64,000 nucleotides of DNA from Anoplopoma fimbria (taxonomy: Eukaryota > Chordata > Actinopteri > Perciformes > Anoplopomatidae), in the NCBI RefSeq assembly GCF_027596085.1, contig NC_072472.1, forward strand, positions 22,913,052 through 22,977,051. Direction: 5' to 3'. The position numbers and the translations under genes were made by a program. This document shows, one piece after another, positions 55,101 to 64,000 of this stretch; the stretch's first letter is position 1; every line of letters starts with the position of its first letter. Under the pieces are notes generated by a model. It was not told the origin of the DNA and did no database searches. It was given only the letters and a program-made list of their open reading frames with translations.

Positions 55101-58100
55101 TGTACATATTCTATTATTTTGTTATTTCCAACAAAACTTTTGTACAGCAGCAACGACATGGCTCATTGAGGCATTGTTCTGTTGACAGTTCTATGATCTC
55201 TAAGTCAGACAAAAACATGTTTAGCTAAGTCTTAGAATGGATACACAGGGGCAAACGGATCATTTTCATTTCAACATTCCTGCAATAAGGTAAACCATGA
55301 GTAAGTCTTTAAAAAAAACGTATTCTTTAATATTAACTCTCCTTAGTTTGTCATTAAACAGTGTTTGCTGTTCAGCTTTCAGTGTCCCGTTAAAGTTGTT
55401 AATTCAAAATTCAGCACTTCTATTGCCTCTCAGCGGTTCTCAAAATGGAGATGGCTGAGCCAGCAGCTAGCAGCTAACAGTGCTAACATTGCCAACAACG
55501 GAAAAAGTGCTGATGGCGGCTGCTGTCAGGACAGCGTTATCAACTATAACCGCCGTATGAAAGCAGTGCAGAGGGGCACGCATGCACTAACATGCACTAA
55601 AAGGCAAGAGTGGACGGCTCAACTACATAATCAAAGCTCAGAGGAGCTCGGATTAGAACTCACACACAGACGGAAAGTGACTTCATTCTCTGCTCAAGTA
55701 GACATTACTCCACTATATCTTTACATAATTAACAGTTGTTTGCTGGGTTTAATGCTTTGAATCTCATATGAAGAACCTTTTACATCCCTTTGCCGAAAAG
55801 CGTCCAAATTGCTAAGCTGGCAGGTCTATTGAGTGGGTTTGTTAGCTTCAGGTGCAGGTTTTGCTACATGTGAGGAGACTCTGTAATCATGGAGGTTCTA
55901 ATCAGCCGTATGAGATAGAGCACCATCACTTTAATAATCAATATCCATCCAAAGCCAGACTGGGGCCCACATGTTTCATAGCGAGAGTACCTGAAGGTAA
56001 TCTGAACACAGTGAGGTCAGAGGTCAAAGGACAGCCACAAAGCAACACATGTCTTTCAAAGTACCAAACCTTGCTCAAAATCACTGAACAACATATAACT
56101 GCTGCCTAATGATGACCTTACCTTGTATGTAAAGATGTGCCGTCTTCCTTTCATAATCCCCCAGCACACTGCAAATGACCGGGCCGGCCTCACCACTGCG
56201 GGTGACATTATGAATGGTGAACTCCACACAGCTGGTGTCAACACTGGAGCAGAACCTGGCGGAGAACTGATTTGAGGCAGTGGTTAAGTTACCGGTGATG
56301 GGGAAATTGAGAACCATGAATCCTCTTACACTCCAGGTCATGATCTTCCAGCTTCCTTTCACAGTGGCATTGAATCGTGCATCAGAGCCTTGAAGCACTG
56401 TTGAATTCAGCGGCTCCAGCTGGAGCTGTCCCAACACCACTGAAAGTGAAAGAGACAACATGTCAGACAGGAATGATATAGAGTTTAGACGGTCTCTGGA
56501 TCTTGTGATTATGGCACAGGATTCTTAAGTTGCATCTTGCCACCTTGCCCTCTTTTTGTACAAAGGAACTACTTAAAGACTTGATTTAGGTTTAAATGAC
56601 AGACTGAAAAAAATATGGGCGTATAGTCTTTGTGATGTCAACCATAGGTTTATGAAGCTCCAAAAAGTTTTTTTCATAATCATAAAGATACATTTCTCAA
56701 CTCAACTCTCTCAATGTGAAACAAAAATAAATCCATAATTAAAATTTATTCTGAGATTTTTTTTCTTGAAGAAGTCTGTCACCAAAGTAATTCTTTTTTT
56801 TATAGATTTTTTAAAAATATTATTATTATTATCATTTGTACTATACGTTCCGATTAAGTAATTTATTTTATATTTTAAATGTTATATATCAAATATAATA
56901 ATATGCAGTTTTATATATATTTATTTTTTGATTTATATATAAGAATACATTGTGATAATATTAATAGAAATATATATATCCCCGTTTATATAAAATGACG
57001 AATAATTTTTTTTAAGCCCAAGTTATAGTCTACTACAGGTTTCTGTGTGATTGGCAGCAAATTGCAGGTGTTCACATATCACTAATTAAAGTAAAGCAAC
57101 ATAATTAGTTAATTCTACAATGGAATGCAATGTGAGAAAAAGTAAAGAGTCAGGCAACATTAGCTGAGCTAATGGACAAAGAGAAAGCCTGCTATGGAGG
57201 CACATGACGCTCTTTGTTCAAATCAGTGCTTGAGACATGTTTGAATTTGCTCAAGATACGTGAACATTACAAAGGTCGTGGAATTTGTTTTGTTGGTTCT
57301 TGACAAGACTGAAACTCAAACACAACATCAGTCTGGACTGATCGTTCACGTGTCGAGCATCAAAGCTGAGGCGTTTCCTTGGATGTGTTCTTGTTGCATT
57401 CTTTAAGAGGAAGCAGAAGGAAAGCTGCTCTGGCTAATAGGATGAGGAATGATTAGATTTGAAACAGTTTGGTTTTGTTCAGCTATCTTTTTTTCTTCAA
57501 GGCACCACCGAGGGTAATGATTAATCACTATTAAAAGCACCCAGAAAACCCGTGGGACTTGCTCTGGTGTAAAGAAAGTATCTCTCTGACTATTCCCTGA
57601 TGATGAAGAGCTCCGCCCCACAGTTGGGACTTCAGTTGCAAAGTAATTTAAAATCCCTTCACGTTCAAGCAAATGTTCAGGACAGACAAAACTTTTTTTA
57701 GGTTATGTCCAAAAACATAGTACTGATAAAGTCACACTTACAGTTGTTGGTTCAGTTAATTCATTCTGGATCAGGAGTGGATATAAGGGATTAAAGCAAT
57801 TTAATCTCCCCACAGGGATCATTAAAGTTTAATCTAGTCCTCCTGTAAAGCCATTTATCTCACAGGTCTCACTTAATAAGGCTCTGCGAATGTTAAATGA
57901 AACATATACATTAGATTGTCATAAACACTATGTGGGAAATAAGCCACAAGTAAGTGTTTGGACGACAAATTGCAAGACCCCAGAAAATAATATTACTCTT
58001 TTTTTCTCTTATTTTTCTCCAGGTTTGTACAGACTTTATACAATTATTTGGAAGATGAATGCTGACCTCCAATTGGACACAGTAATAAACCGATGCGGAA

Positions 58101-58133
58101 GAGGTTGGGCCGTGATTTCCAGGGAACCGTCAT
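50686..58133 (-). CDS. igsf5: IGSF5 (JAM4-like), complete, 8 coding exons
   Basis: IGSF5/JAM4 is a two-Ig-domain type I membrane protein of epithelial tight junctions that binds PDZ scaffolds such as MAGI-1 through its C-terminus. Minus-strand coding exons: 58067-58133, 56122-56439, 53958-54248, 52442-52561, 52322-52346, 52102-52199, 51901-51965 and 50686-50784. All junction phases agree (1,1,1,1,2,1,0) and give 360 residues against about 400 in human. Order is signal peptide, two Ig domains, TM (about residues 230-255), basic stop-transfer and cytoplasmic tail ending HVTIV, a class I PDZ ligand. The start is the first ATG after a strong acceptor. The signal-exon donor GTCAGC is weak. Position next to PCP4 supports IGSF5. 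A further small exon between 51901 and 50784 cannot be excluded. Confidence 0.87.
50785..51900 (-). other. IGSF5 last intron
   Basis: 1.1 kb of AT-rich sequence with no supported exon. Confidence 0.6.
52322..52346 (-). CDS. igsf5: IGSF5 25-nt micro-exon
   Basis: Bounded by ctctctag and donor GTAAGA. It encodes PIYQDEM with split codons on both sides. It is required: joining the TM exon directly to exon 52199-52102 shifts the frame into a stop, whereas inserting these 25 nt restores the frame. The tyrosine in PIYQDEM could be a phosphorylation or sorting site (inference). Confidence 0.85.
52442..52561 (-). CDS. igsf5: IGSF5 transmembrane exon
   Basis: Encodes PKPPDWTVLIAVVVSIGGFA, then LLALLIIGIIFCC and KRRREK: one TM helix of about 23 residues with a dicysteine (possible palmitoylation) and a basic stop-transfer. 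Acceptor CAACAG, donor GTAAGG. Confidence 0.92.
52562..53957 (-). other. IGSF5 intron between Ig2 and TM exons
   Basis: 1.4 kb without a supported exon. No recognised repeat. Confidence 0.6.
53958..54248 (-). CDS. igsf5: IGSF5 exon for Ig domain 2
   Basis: A phase 1-1 exon of 291 nt. It shows VEFQCVTSAWFPTASVSWTR (first cysteine and core tryptophan) and NAMVECRATVLS (second cysteine), a C-type Ig fold. Sequons NVT, NTT and NST. The acceptor lies only some tens of bases from a retroelement-derived segment (54262 onward). Confidence 0.92.
54262..54915 (+). mobile_element. Non-LTR retroelement 3' segment with duplicated block
   Basis: The right end has the familiar fish retroelement trailer (GTTAAAGGGGTTTTTTAGGG, GTACAGATTGTAAAGCCCTC, GAGGCAAATTTGTAATTTGT) and a (GAATT)n tail to 54915. 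To its left, two related blocks about 182 bases apart (starting 54277 and 54459) share GTACCTGGACCGT, GACACC-ACTGCTAC and ATTATTATTATTA. It is antisense to IGSF5, immediately intronic to the Ig2 acceptor. Confidence 0.65.
55365..55775 (-). repeat. Dispersed repeat family X, copy B (reverse)
   Basis: The reverse complement aligns block by block with copies at 49720 and 63470 (GGAAAGTGACTTCATTCT and TAACCGCCGTATGAAAGCAG in forward reading). It lies inside the IGSF5 intron between Ig1 and Ig2. The 131-codon forward open frame here is a by-product of this repeat, not a gene. Confidence 0.78.
56122..56439 (-). CDS. igsf5: IGSF5 exon for Ig domain 1
   Basis: A symmetrical phase 1-1 exon of 318 nt reading VLGQLQLEPLNSTVLQGSDA, then ARFCSSVDTSCVEFTIHNV and AGPVICSVLGDYE. 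N-glycosylation sequons NST, NAT, NLT and NVT are present. The SWKIMTWSV tryptophan and the late cysteine fit a V-like fold. Two extra cysteines (CSSVDTSC) may form a second disulfide. Confidence 0.9.
56440..58066 (-). other. IGSF5 intron 1 (coding)
   Basis: 1.6 kb without a supported exon. A very AT-rich core (about 56760-57010) carries ATT/TTA repeats. Confidence 0.6.
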
Positions 58134-58148
58134 GCTAGTGTTGTTGTC
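58067..58148 (-). CDS. igsf5: IGSF5 start exon with signal peptide
   Basis: The acceptor tcttttcag precedes 58148, and the ATG is at 58133-58131 after 15 untranslated bases. It encodes MTVPWKSRPNLFRIGLLLCP plus IG: a basic n-region then a hydrophobic core that continues into VVLGQ from the next exon. The donor GTCAGC at 58066 is non-consensus at +3, so this exon is less certain than the rest. Confidence 0.7.
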
Positions 58149-58714
58149 CTGAAAAGACGGAAGAGACACAGCTTTTAGAAGTCCTCGGTCCGTTCTCCTC
58201 TAAAAAAATGTCTCTATAGCAGGGAGTTAAACCTGAAATAAATGACACAAGACCAAAAACCGAGCCTGGACGTCTCTGTCAACAGAGGACAGGGCATCGA
58301 GAAAAGTGTTGATGTCATCCTGAATTAGCAGCTTAGCTTGATTTTAGCTTGGCGAGAGAGTAGATTCCTTTTCTAGATATTATCTGATTTGATGTTTGTA
58401 TGAAATCTACAAGCTCGTTTCAAATTGTTGTTCTTTCACAGAGGGAACTGGTCAGAGGTTTTTATATCATTCCATCTTTCATTCACACAAAATGAATACA
58501 TCACTAAAAATGAGGAAGTAAAATTATCCAGTTTTGTCCCTTCTATTTCTGTTCTTTTTCTCTGAAAACAGATTTACTTTGATACATGCTGTAGTCACCC
58601 GTTCATATATCTTACATACTTTGCTACAGTGTTGTCTCTCACTCGTTGAAATCCTTGTCTTCGTGACCAAATATTCCTCAAAAGCAACAGCATCTTCAGT
58701 TTAAACAAACTTAC

Positions 58715-58790
58715 CACAGAGAGCTCCAGCCGCGGTGTGTGGAATGGATCAGAGCTTCATTTCCTGAAACAATAGGTGAGCAGCACGGCT
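58715..58790 (-). other. igsf5: Possible non-coding first exon of IGSF5
   Basis: The strong donor CTGTG|GTAAGT at 58715/58714 (minus strand) lies 570 bases upstream of the start-exon acceptor, in an otherwise gene-free stretch with some GC enrichment (CCGCGG at 58729). No other use for this splice site is apparent. The 5' edge is unknown. Confidence 0.35.
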
Positions 58791-59469
58791 CCACCTGAGG
58801 CTATAAAAAAAACTCTCACAGGGAGCAAGGTCCAAGTCAGGCCATTGAAACTCAGACCCTTATCACCTACCTGTCAGTCAGTAATAAACTGTGTGGCTGT
58901 GGGTGTGAGGGTGACGTTTCCACCTGCCGGAAAAAAAGACATGTTTGGTGGCTGAGTATTATCACAAGATTAATTCCATGGTCCATTCTTTGTGAGTCAG
59001 TCTGCCTAAGCCTGTTTTTTATTGCCTGATCCTCTTCTTGAAATATAATATTTATAAAACATTTATGTTAATATTCCGCTTACATAATAATAAAATGTAA
59101 TAAAATGTCCATGTCTTCACTGTGTTTTTCAATAATTTAAATTCTGACGTCATTCTGTCTATGTTATGTTATTTTTCAAAAAAGGGATAAACAGTTTAGT
59201 TGTCTAGTTGGGGCTGTTGTTGAGAGAAAAAAACGGGGGGGTTCTAAACTAACTAAAATGTGTTAGAAGTGAAGTGAAAAGAGAGGAAAATATTTTTTGA
59301 CTGAATACATTTTATTTGAGGCCAAGAACACTTTCTCAATCGGTTTCTCTGTGAGTGATGGAGTCCTTCATGAATACTGTAATTGTTCTTGCCGAAGTGA
59401 GAAAAGTTAGAACAGATTTTTTTTTGAGGAACTCTCATTAACTTCAGCTAGATGACACAATCCCTTTAA
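58791..59469. other. Region 5' of IGSF5
   Basis: Putative promoter-proximal DNA. No TATA box, exon or repeat recognised. Confidence 0.4.
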
Positions 59470-60011
59470 ACAGGCCCTATTATGCTATTTTCCGGGTGCA
59501 CATTTTTATCTCAAGTTACACTTACAACATGTTTACATGCGTTAATGCTCATAATCCGCCTTGTTTTTCTCATCCTGGCTGTCCTGCAGCACCTCTTCTC
59601 ACCCTCTCTCTGAAATGCTCCGTTGTAGCGCTTGCTTCTCCCTCCAGAAAGCAAAGTCTGCCCTGATTTGTCAGCTAGCCCGCTCTGTTGTTATTGGTCA
59701 ACGTTTCACATTTCAAAAAACTCTTCCTTCGGAGCTTCAGCTCCATCTCTCTCTTTTGTTGTTTGAGGGCAGGCCAAACTAGCCGGAAGGGGTTTTACGT
59801 CATTTCTGTAACATTATGACCTCATAAAGTTACGGAAGTGAATTAAACCGAGCCGTTTCAGGCAGCTCAGGAGCAGTGATTCTGAGGGGGAAGGTAACTC
59901 CTTTTAGGCGTGGACTTCAGTATTTACACTCTACGGACCTTTTAAATGTACAAAAATATATATAACACACTAAACAAGAGGGAAAAAGTGGAAAAGCATA
60001 ATAGGGCCACT
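59470..60011. mobile_element. piggyBac-like MITE with TTAA target duplications
   Basis: Left end ACAGGCCCTATTATGCT and right end AGCATAATAGGGCCACT are inverted copies (about 15 of 17 positions). Both flanks are TTAA (59466-59469 and 60012-60015), the piggyBac target duplication. It is 542 bp, non-coding, with an internal GC-richer body. It lies about 0.7 kb upstream of the possible IGSF5 first exon. Confidence 0.85.
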
Positions 60012-60015
60012 TTAA

Positions 60016-63000
60016 GACGTTATCGAATGGGTTTTGGAGAATTCACTGGACCTGTAGAGGAGCATATAATCCTTCAACAGACCTGAGAGCAAATCCCCAT
60101 CCACAGCTTAACTAAACTCCTCTTCACTGTGTGCTTTGCAGAGCACTTTTAAATGGGATACAAGAACATTTTACTGCTCATACTTATATAGTCAAATTTA
60201 GTTTGCAGGGTTGATATTTGCCATGGAGGATTTTGTCCATTGTTGTGTTTTATTTCTGGTAAATACGTTTCAGCAAACTGGAGTCATGTTCACGGATGTG
60301 CTATGGCCCTTAAGCTTCTAGAGAAAAAGTAGATAAGCTCCTGTCCTATGAGCCCCCCAGACTCAAAACAGGCTTATTTATAGCATCAGCTCAAACACCG
60401 AGATGAGGGCTACCTTTTTAAAATGGCAAACCGTCACGACCCAATTCAGAAAAGGCCTCATCTATAAATCCTGAGACGACCCAAGGCCCATCTGACCATA
60501 TTTACTGACATCATCTTATATTATCTTAAATAGGTAAACCTGGCATTTTGACAATATATATGTTCAAGATACCACAACTTTGTTTTCTGTGTTATTAAAA
60601 TGTATACACATGTTAAATACTTTAAAATACTAAATAATTTACTTCAATGTAATATGTAGGCTACAATTATCCGAAAAATAAGTAAATTCAGCCTCCCTCA
60701 TGGGGCTCAAAGGTGTACGGCAGATATAAATGTTAAATAAAAGTAATTAAAATGCTAATTTATTTGGCTACCCAAATAAAACCTACTGTGGCCCACCTGT
60801 GGGTCCCGACCCAGACTTTGGGAATGAGTGACCTATACTATCAAAACCATTACAGCAAACTTGCAGTTCCCCTTGTATCCAGCAAGTATGGAGAATGTGA
60901 TGATTATGTCTTTGTGTTGGCTGTAAATGTAATGTTTTACTCATCAACAGAGACGTTTATTCTAACTTTAGAGAACTTAAAACCAAACTGGAGCAAGTTT
61001 TGTGATAGAATAAATATTAAACTTTCCAAATTTTAAACTTCACCTGATTTTAATAAACTGCCAGATAGTCAATCTACTGAAAATGATTTTAGATCATGCG
61101 AAAATAGAGCCTCTTGAAATATTTTTATATTTAAACCACCACCAAGATTGTATTTACGCCGACATCATTGCCTTAGTCTTTGGAGCACAAACACACTGTA
61201 TCTGTCTCCAGGTCATTCTCCGGCCCTGCAGCAGGTTTGATAAATGAAGGTGGAGGTTTGTGTGTGAACCAGAGTTCACAGTCGTACTGTGGAAGGCCTG
61301 TGGACCCGTGATACATTTTGATGAGTGTCAGTGGGATGGCTGCAACAAGCTCATCACCACCAAGGTCACCCGGACAACACAGGCTGCTGTGCTGTTTGGA
61401 TGTAGCAGTTGGTCTGAACTACCCTTTGCATAGGAAGCTGATACTGACTGAGTTTCTCATTTTTACCACTAGAGTTCACTGTAGGATCATTTTTATTTAT
61501 ACGAAATGTGTTTTATTCATGCAGAATTGCATACAAGCAGGCATTTTATATGCATTTTCATTTTATTACATCTGTTTCTCCACAAATCATTTAGACATAT
61601 AAACCATAGTGTGCCAATTTATTTATAACAACAAAATCAAATGGATGGATATATATTGGAATGCATTACAATTACAAAATAAATGTTTATTAATGTTTTC
61701 AACACAACCACAATTGTGATTTACATGCACAGTAATGAGATGAATGACTCTTTTCATGTTTCCATATAAAATGTGATTACTTATATTATTCAGCCGCCAT
61801 ATTCTGTTTAAATGTAAGTCTGTGTGCATTATATCATACACAGCATGCACATAATATGCAGTATACAAATCATCATCTTGATTAAAAATAGTATTACCAC
61901 ATAGATACTATAACAGTCCAAAATTCCGAATTTTAATTATTAAGTATGGAAGTATTAGCAACAAAATGTACTTGGTATCAAGAGTAAGAGGGACTTCAAA
62001 ATGGCCCTTGTCAGTGTTCTTTTATTATATTAGCATCATTATTATTGATGCATTTAGTAAAGTAGTACTTTACTGTATTATTTGGTTTAGGCAGAGATAA
62101 CTTAGTTTAATCCATAACAATGCGTCATCATTTACAAACTGATCTCATGTTCAGTGTGTAAAATCTTAATCTGCAAAGTGTCGATAGCTGTGAGATAGAT
62201 GTGAAGGAGTAAAATGTATAATCTGTCCCTCTGAAAACTAGAGTTATGTACAAGTATTTCAAGATTGTTATCAAGCACAGCACTTGAATAAATGTACTTT
62301 GTTGCTCTCCAACACTTACTGTGTGTTTGAATTGGGCCGGCAGTCAAAATGGATGTTTTGTGTTTTTCTTGCAGTAAATTGTACATTTTAAATATGCTGC
62401 AGATAAAATGACTGCCCCCCCATGCATTATCAAATTGTGCTTAAAGATATTTAGTATCACAAGTTTCAAGTTGTGTCTTGCACGACTGGTTTGCAGTTAC
62501 TCTTATTTTATCCTTATGAAAAATGACAAAAACTGTCTAGGAACTACTTGACATCTTTAAGCATTTCAAAAGGCCTTCAGTTGAAGAGCCTCCTGATAGC
62601 AGATCTCCTACGATCCAGCAGAGAGGATTAACGCAATTCCTCTATACACCGCTCTGTTTATATAGGCTCCTCTGGCCCACAGTCGTGGTTTTATGAGGGA
62701 AGCAGCGTAGTATGAGCTGGAATGTCTCCAGACACAGCTGGTATTGTATAGGCAGAAGCGAGCAGACAACCATGAAAAACAGCAAGTAGATAGTGGGGGG
62801 AGGGTCAGCAAAGGCAGTCCCTCCGATCCCCTGCATATGGCCTGCGATGGAAGTGATTCAGAGGGCCTCTTCAGCCATCGAAGTCGCTGTGTCAAGAGAT
62901 CATCAGTCATAACTCATCATGCCTCCCCATCTTTGTCTCGGGGCTTTGGACTTCTCGGGCATCCCATTGTTTAATTTTATTGTTTGCGAACACAGATTAG

Positions 63001-63370
63001 TTCCATTCAATTGCACCCTTACGTGAGAGAAGAAGATATGACCCCACAATGCAGTACTTTCCATACAAAAAAAAGGCCTTCAGAGCATGCATTACTTGTC
63101 TTTGTGGGACTTGTTTTTGTTGTCTCAGCCGTTGGCTAATCAATGGTTAAAGCCGACTAAGGTTTATTGTTACTGAGCTTATTAGGCGACGCTGCCACTG
63201 GGGCAAGCCTCCTCCCTCTCTCACATATAAATGACTGTTTTAAAGGCAGGTCATTGGCACTCCCCTCTTTACACTGCAGCACTCTGCTTTGGCTGCTGGG
63301 TGGACAAATATATTACTATTATTTTTAGAAACGGCATGTGACACATTTTGTCACATTTTTCATTCATTTT
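60016..63370. other. Gene-free DNA upstream of IGSF5
   Basis: No supported exon. About 60700-60840 carries GTGGGTCCCGACCCAGACTT, reminiscent of fish DNA-transposon ends. Patches at 62590-62960 and 63120-63240 are less AT-rich and could be conserved non-coding elements. The remainder is AT-rich. Confidence 0.45.
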
Positions 63371-63372
63371 GC

Positions 63373-63380
63373 ATATATAT

Positions 63381-63457
<77 letters not shown>
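63373..63457. repeat. Compound (TA)n(GA)n microsatellite
   Basis: About 50 bases of TA units directly followed by about 35 bases of GA units. Confidence 0.95.
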
Positions 63458-63466
<9 letters not shown>

Positions 63467-63469
63467 TCC

Positions 63470-63900
63470 GTTAAAGGGGCAACATTCATGATTCAGAGTA
63501 TTAATTTAGCATCAAACAACTATTGTCTTTGTAATAGTATAGTGAAGTAATGTCTACCTGAGGGGAGAATGGAGTCACTTTCCCTCTGTGTGTGCTGTAA
63601 TCAGCACTTCTCTGTGCTATGTTTACATAGCAGGCTGCACGTGCCTTAAAGTGCATGTTAGTGCACGTGAGAGTGCCTCACTGGCTAGCTCACGAACGCC
63701 ATTCTGCACTGCTCTCATACGGCGGTTACAGCTGAGTCTCCAGTTCCCCCTCAGGTAAACACTGTTAGCGCTTTTAGCTTTTTTGCTATAATGTCAGCGC
63801 TGTAACATGTTAGCTGCGAGCAACTAGCTCACCCGTCGCCATGTTGAGAGCCGTTGAAAGGCAATCAAAATGCTCCCAATCTTGTGTATAGCATCTTTAC
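63470..63900 (+). repeat. Dispersed repeat family X, copy C
   Basis: The third copy, in the same orientation as copy A, starting near TTAAAGGGGCAACATTCATG and ending near ATAGCATCTTTACAAA. It abuts the TA/GA microsatellite. Confidence 0.75.
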
Positions 63901-64000
63901 AAAAAAAGGTAAGTTCTGCAAGTTTAGTTTACTTAAAACGTTATAATATGCATGGTTAAATATCTAATTTATAACTAAAAGAATCATGGAGACCACTACT

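Noticed and set aside
55365..55760. 131-codon plus-strand open frame
   Set aside because: Falls wholly within a repeat that has two other copies in the window; the frame is not kept in those copies.
60752..61036. 94-codon frame upstream of IGSF5 as a possible gene
   Set aside because: Overlaps a stretch resembling a fish DNA-transposon end, has no splice or promoter support, and low-complexity AT-rich codons.

Overview
The window is vertebrate nuclear DNA, most likely from a ray-finned (percomorph-type) fish. Genes are split into short exons with GT/AG borders, introns are long, and dinucleotide microsatellites are abundant. Typical teleost repeats are present: a tRNA-derived SINE, Tc1 and piggyBac-like MITEs, degenerate LINEs and a chromodomain-bearing gypsy LTR element. 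There are no operons, no CRISPR array and no recognisable tRNA or rRNA gene.

Three recognisable genes form one block. (1) Positions 263-9555 (+) are the last fourteen coding exons of DSCAM: the end of fibronectin III domain 4, Ig10, FN5, FN6, the transmembrane helix and the whole cytoplasmic tail, followed by a 3'UTR. (2) Positions 19933-41082 (-) are PCP4, a 64-residue IQ-motif calmodulin regulator in three coding exons spread over 21 kb. (3) Positions 50686-58133 (-) are IGSF5 (JAM4-like), a complete eight-coding-exon model of 360 residues with signal peptide, two Ig domains, a TM helix and a C-terminal PDZ ligand. Order and orientation (DSCAM tail-to-tail with PCP4, and IGSF5 upstream of PCP4 on the same strand) match human 21q22.2.

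The 10 kb between DSCAM and PCP4 holds an unrecognised spliced coding unit of four exons (14284-15158, +) with consistent splice phases, a stop codon and a nearby AATAAA. It is the best candidate here for an undescribed gene. Just beyond it lie relics of two LINE types.

The rest is intron and intergenic DNA. Its main contents are an internally deleted gypsy element with a nested insertion (23.7-26.7 kb), a Tc1 transposase relic upstream of PCP4 (41.8-42.5 kb), a MITE with perfect 21-bp inverted ends (43.99-44.20 kb), a TTAA-flanked MITE (59.47-60.01 kb), and a three-copy dispersed repeat in and around IGSF5 (49.7, 55.4 and 63.5 kb). All exon borders were read by eye from splice sites, reading phase and recalled family sequence; no search was run.
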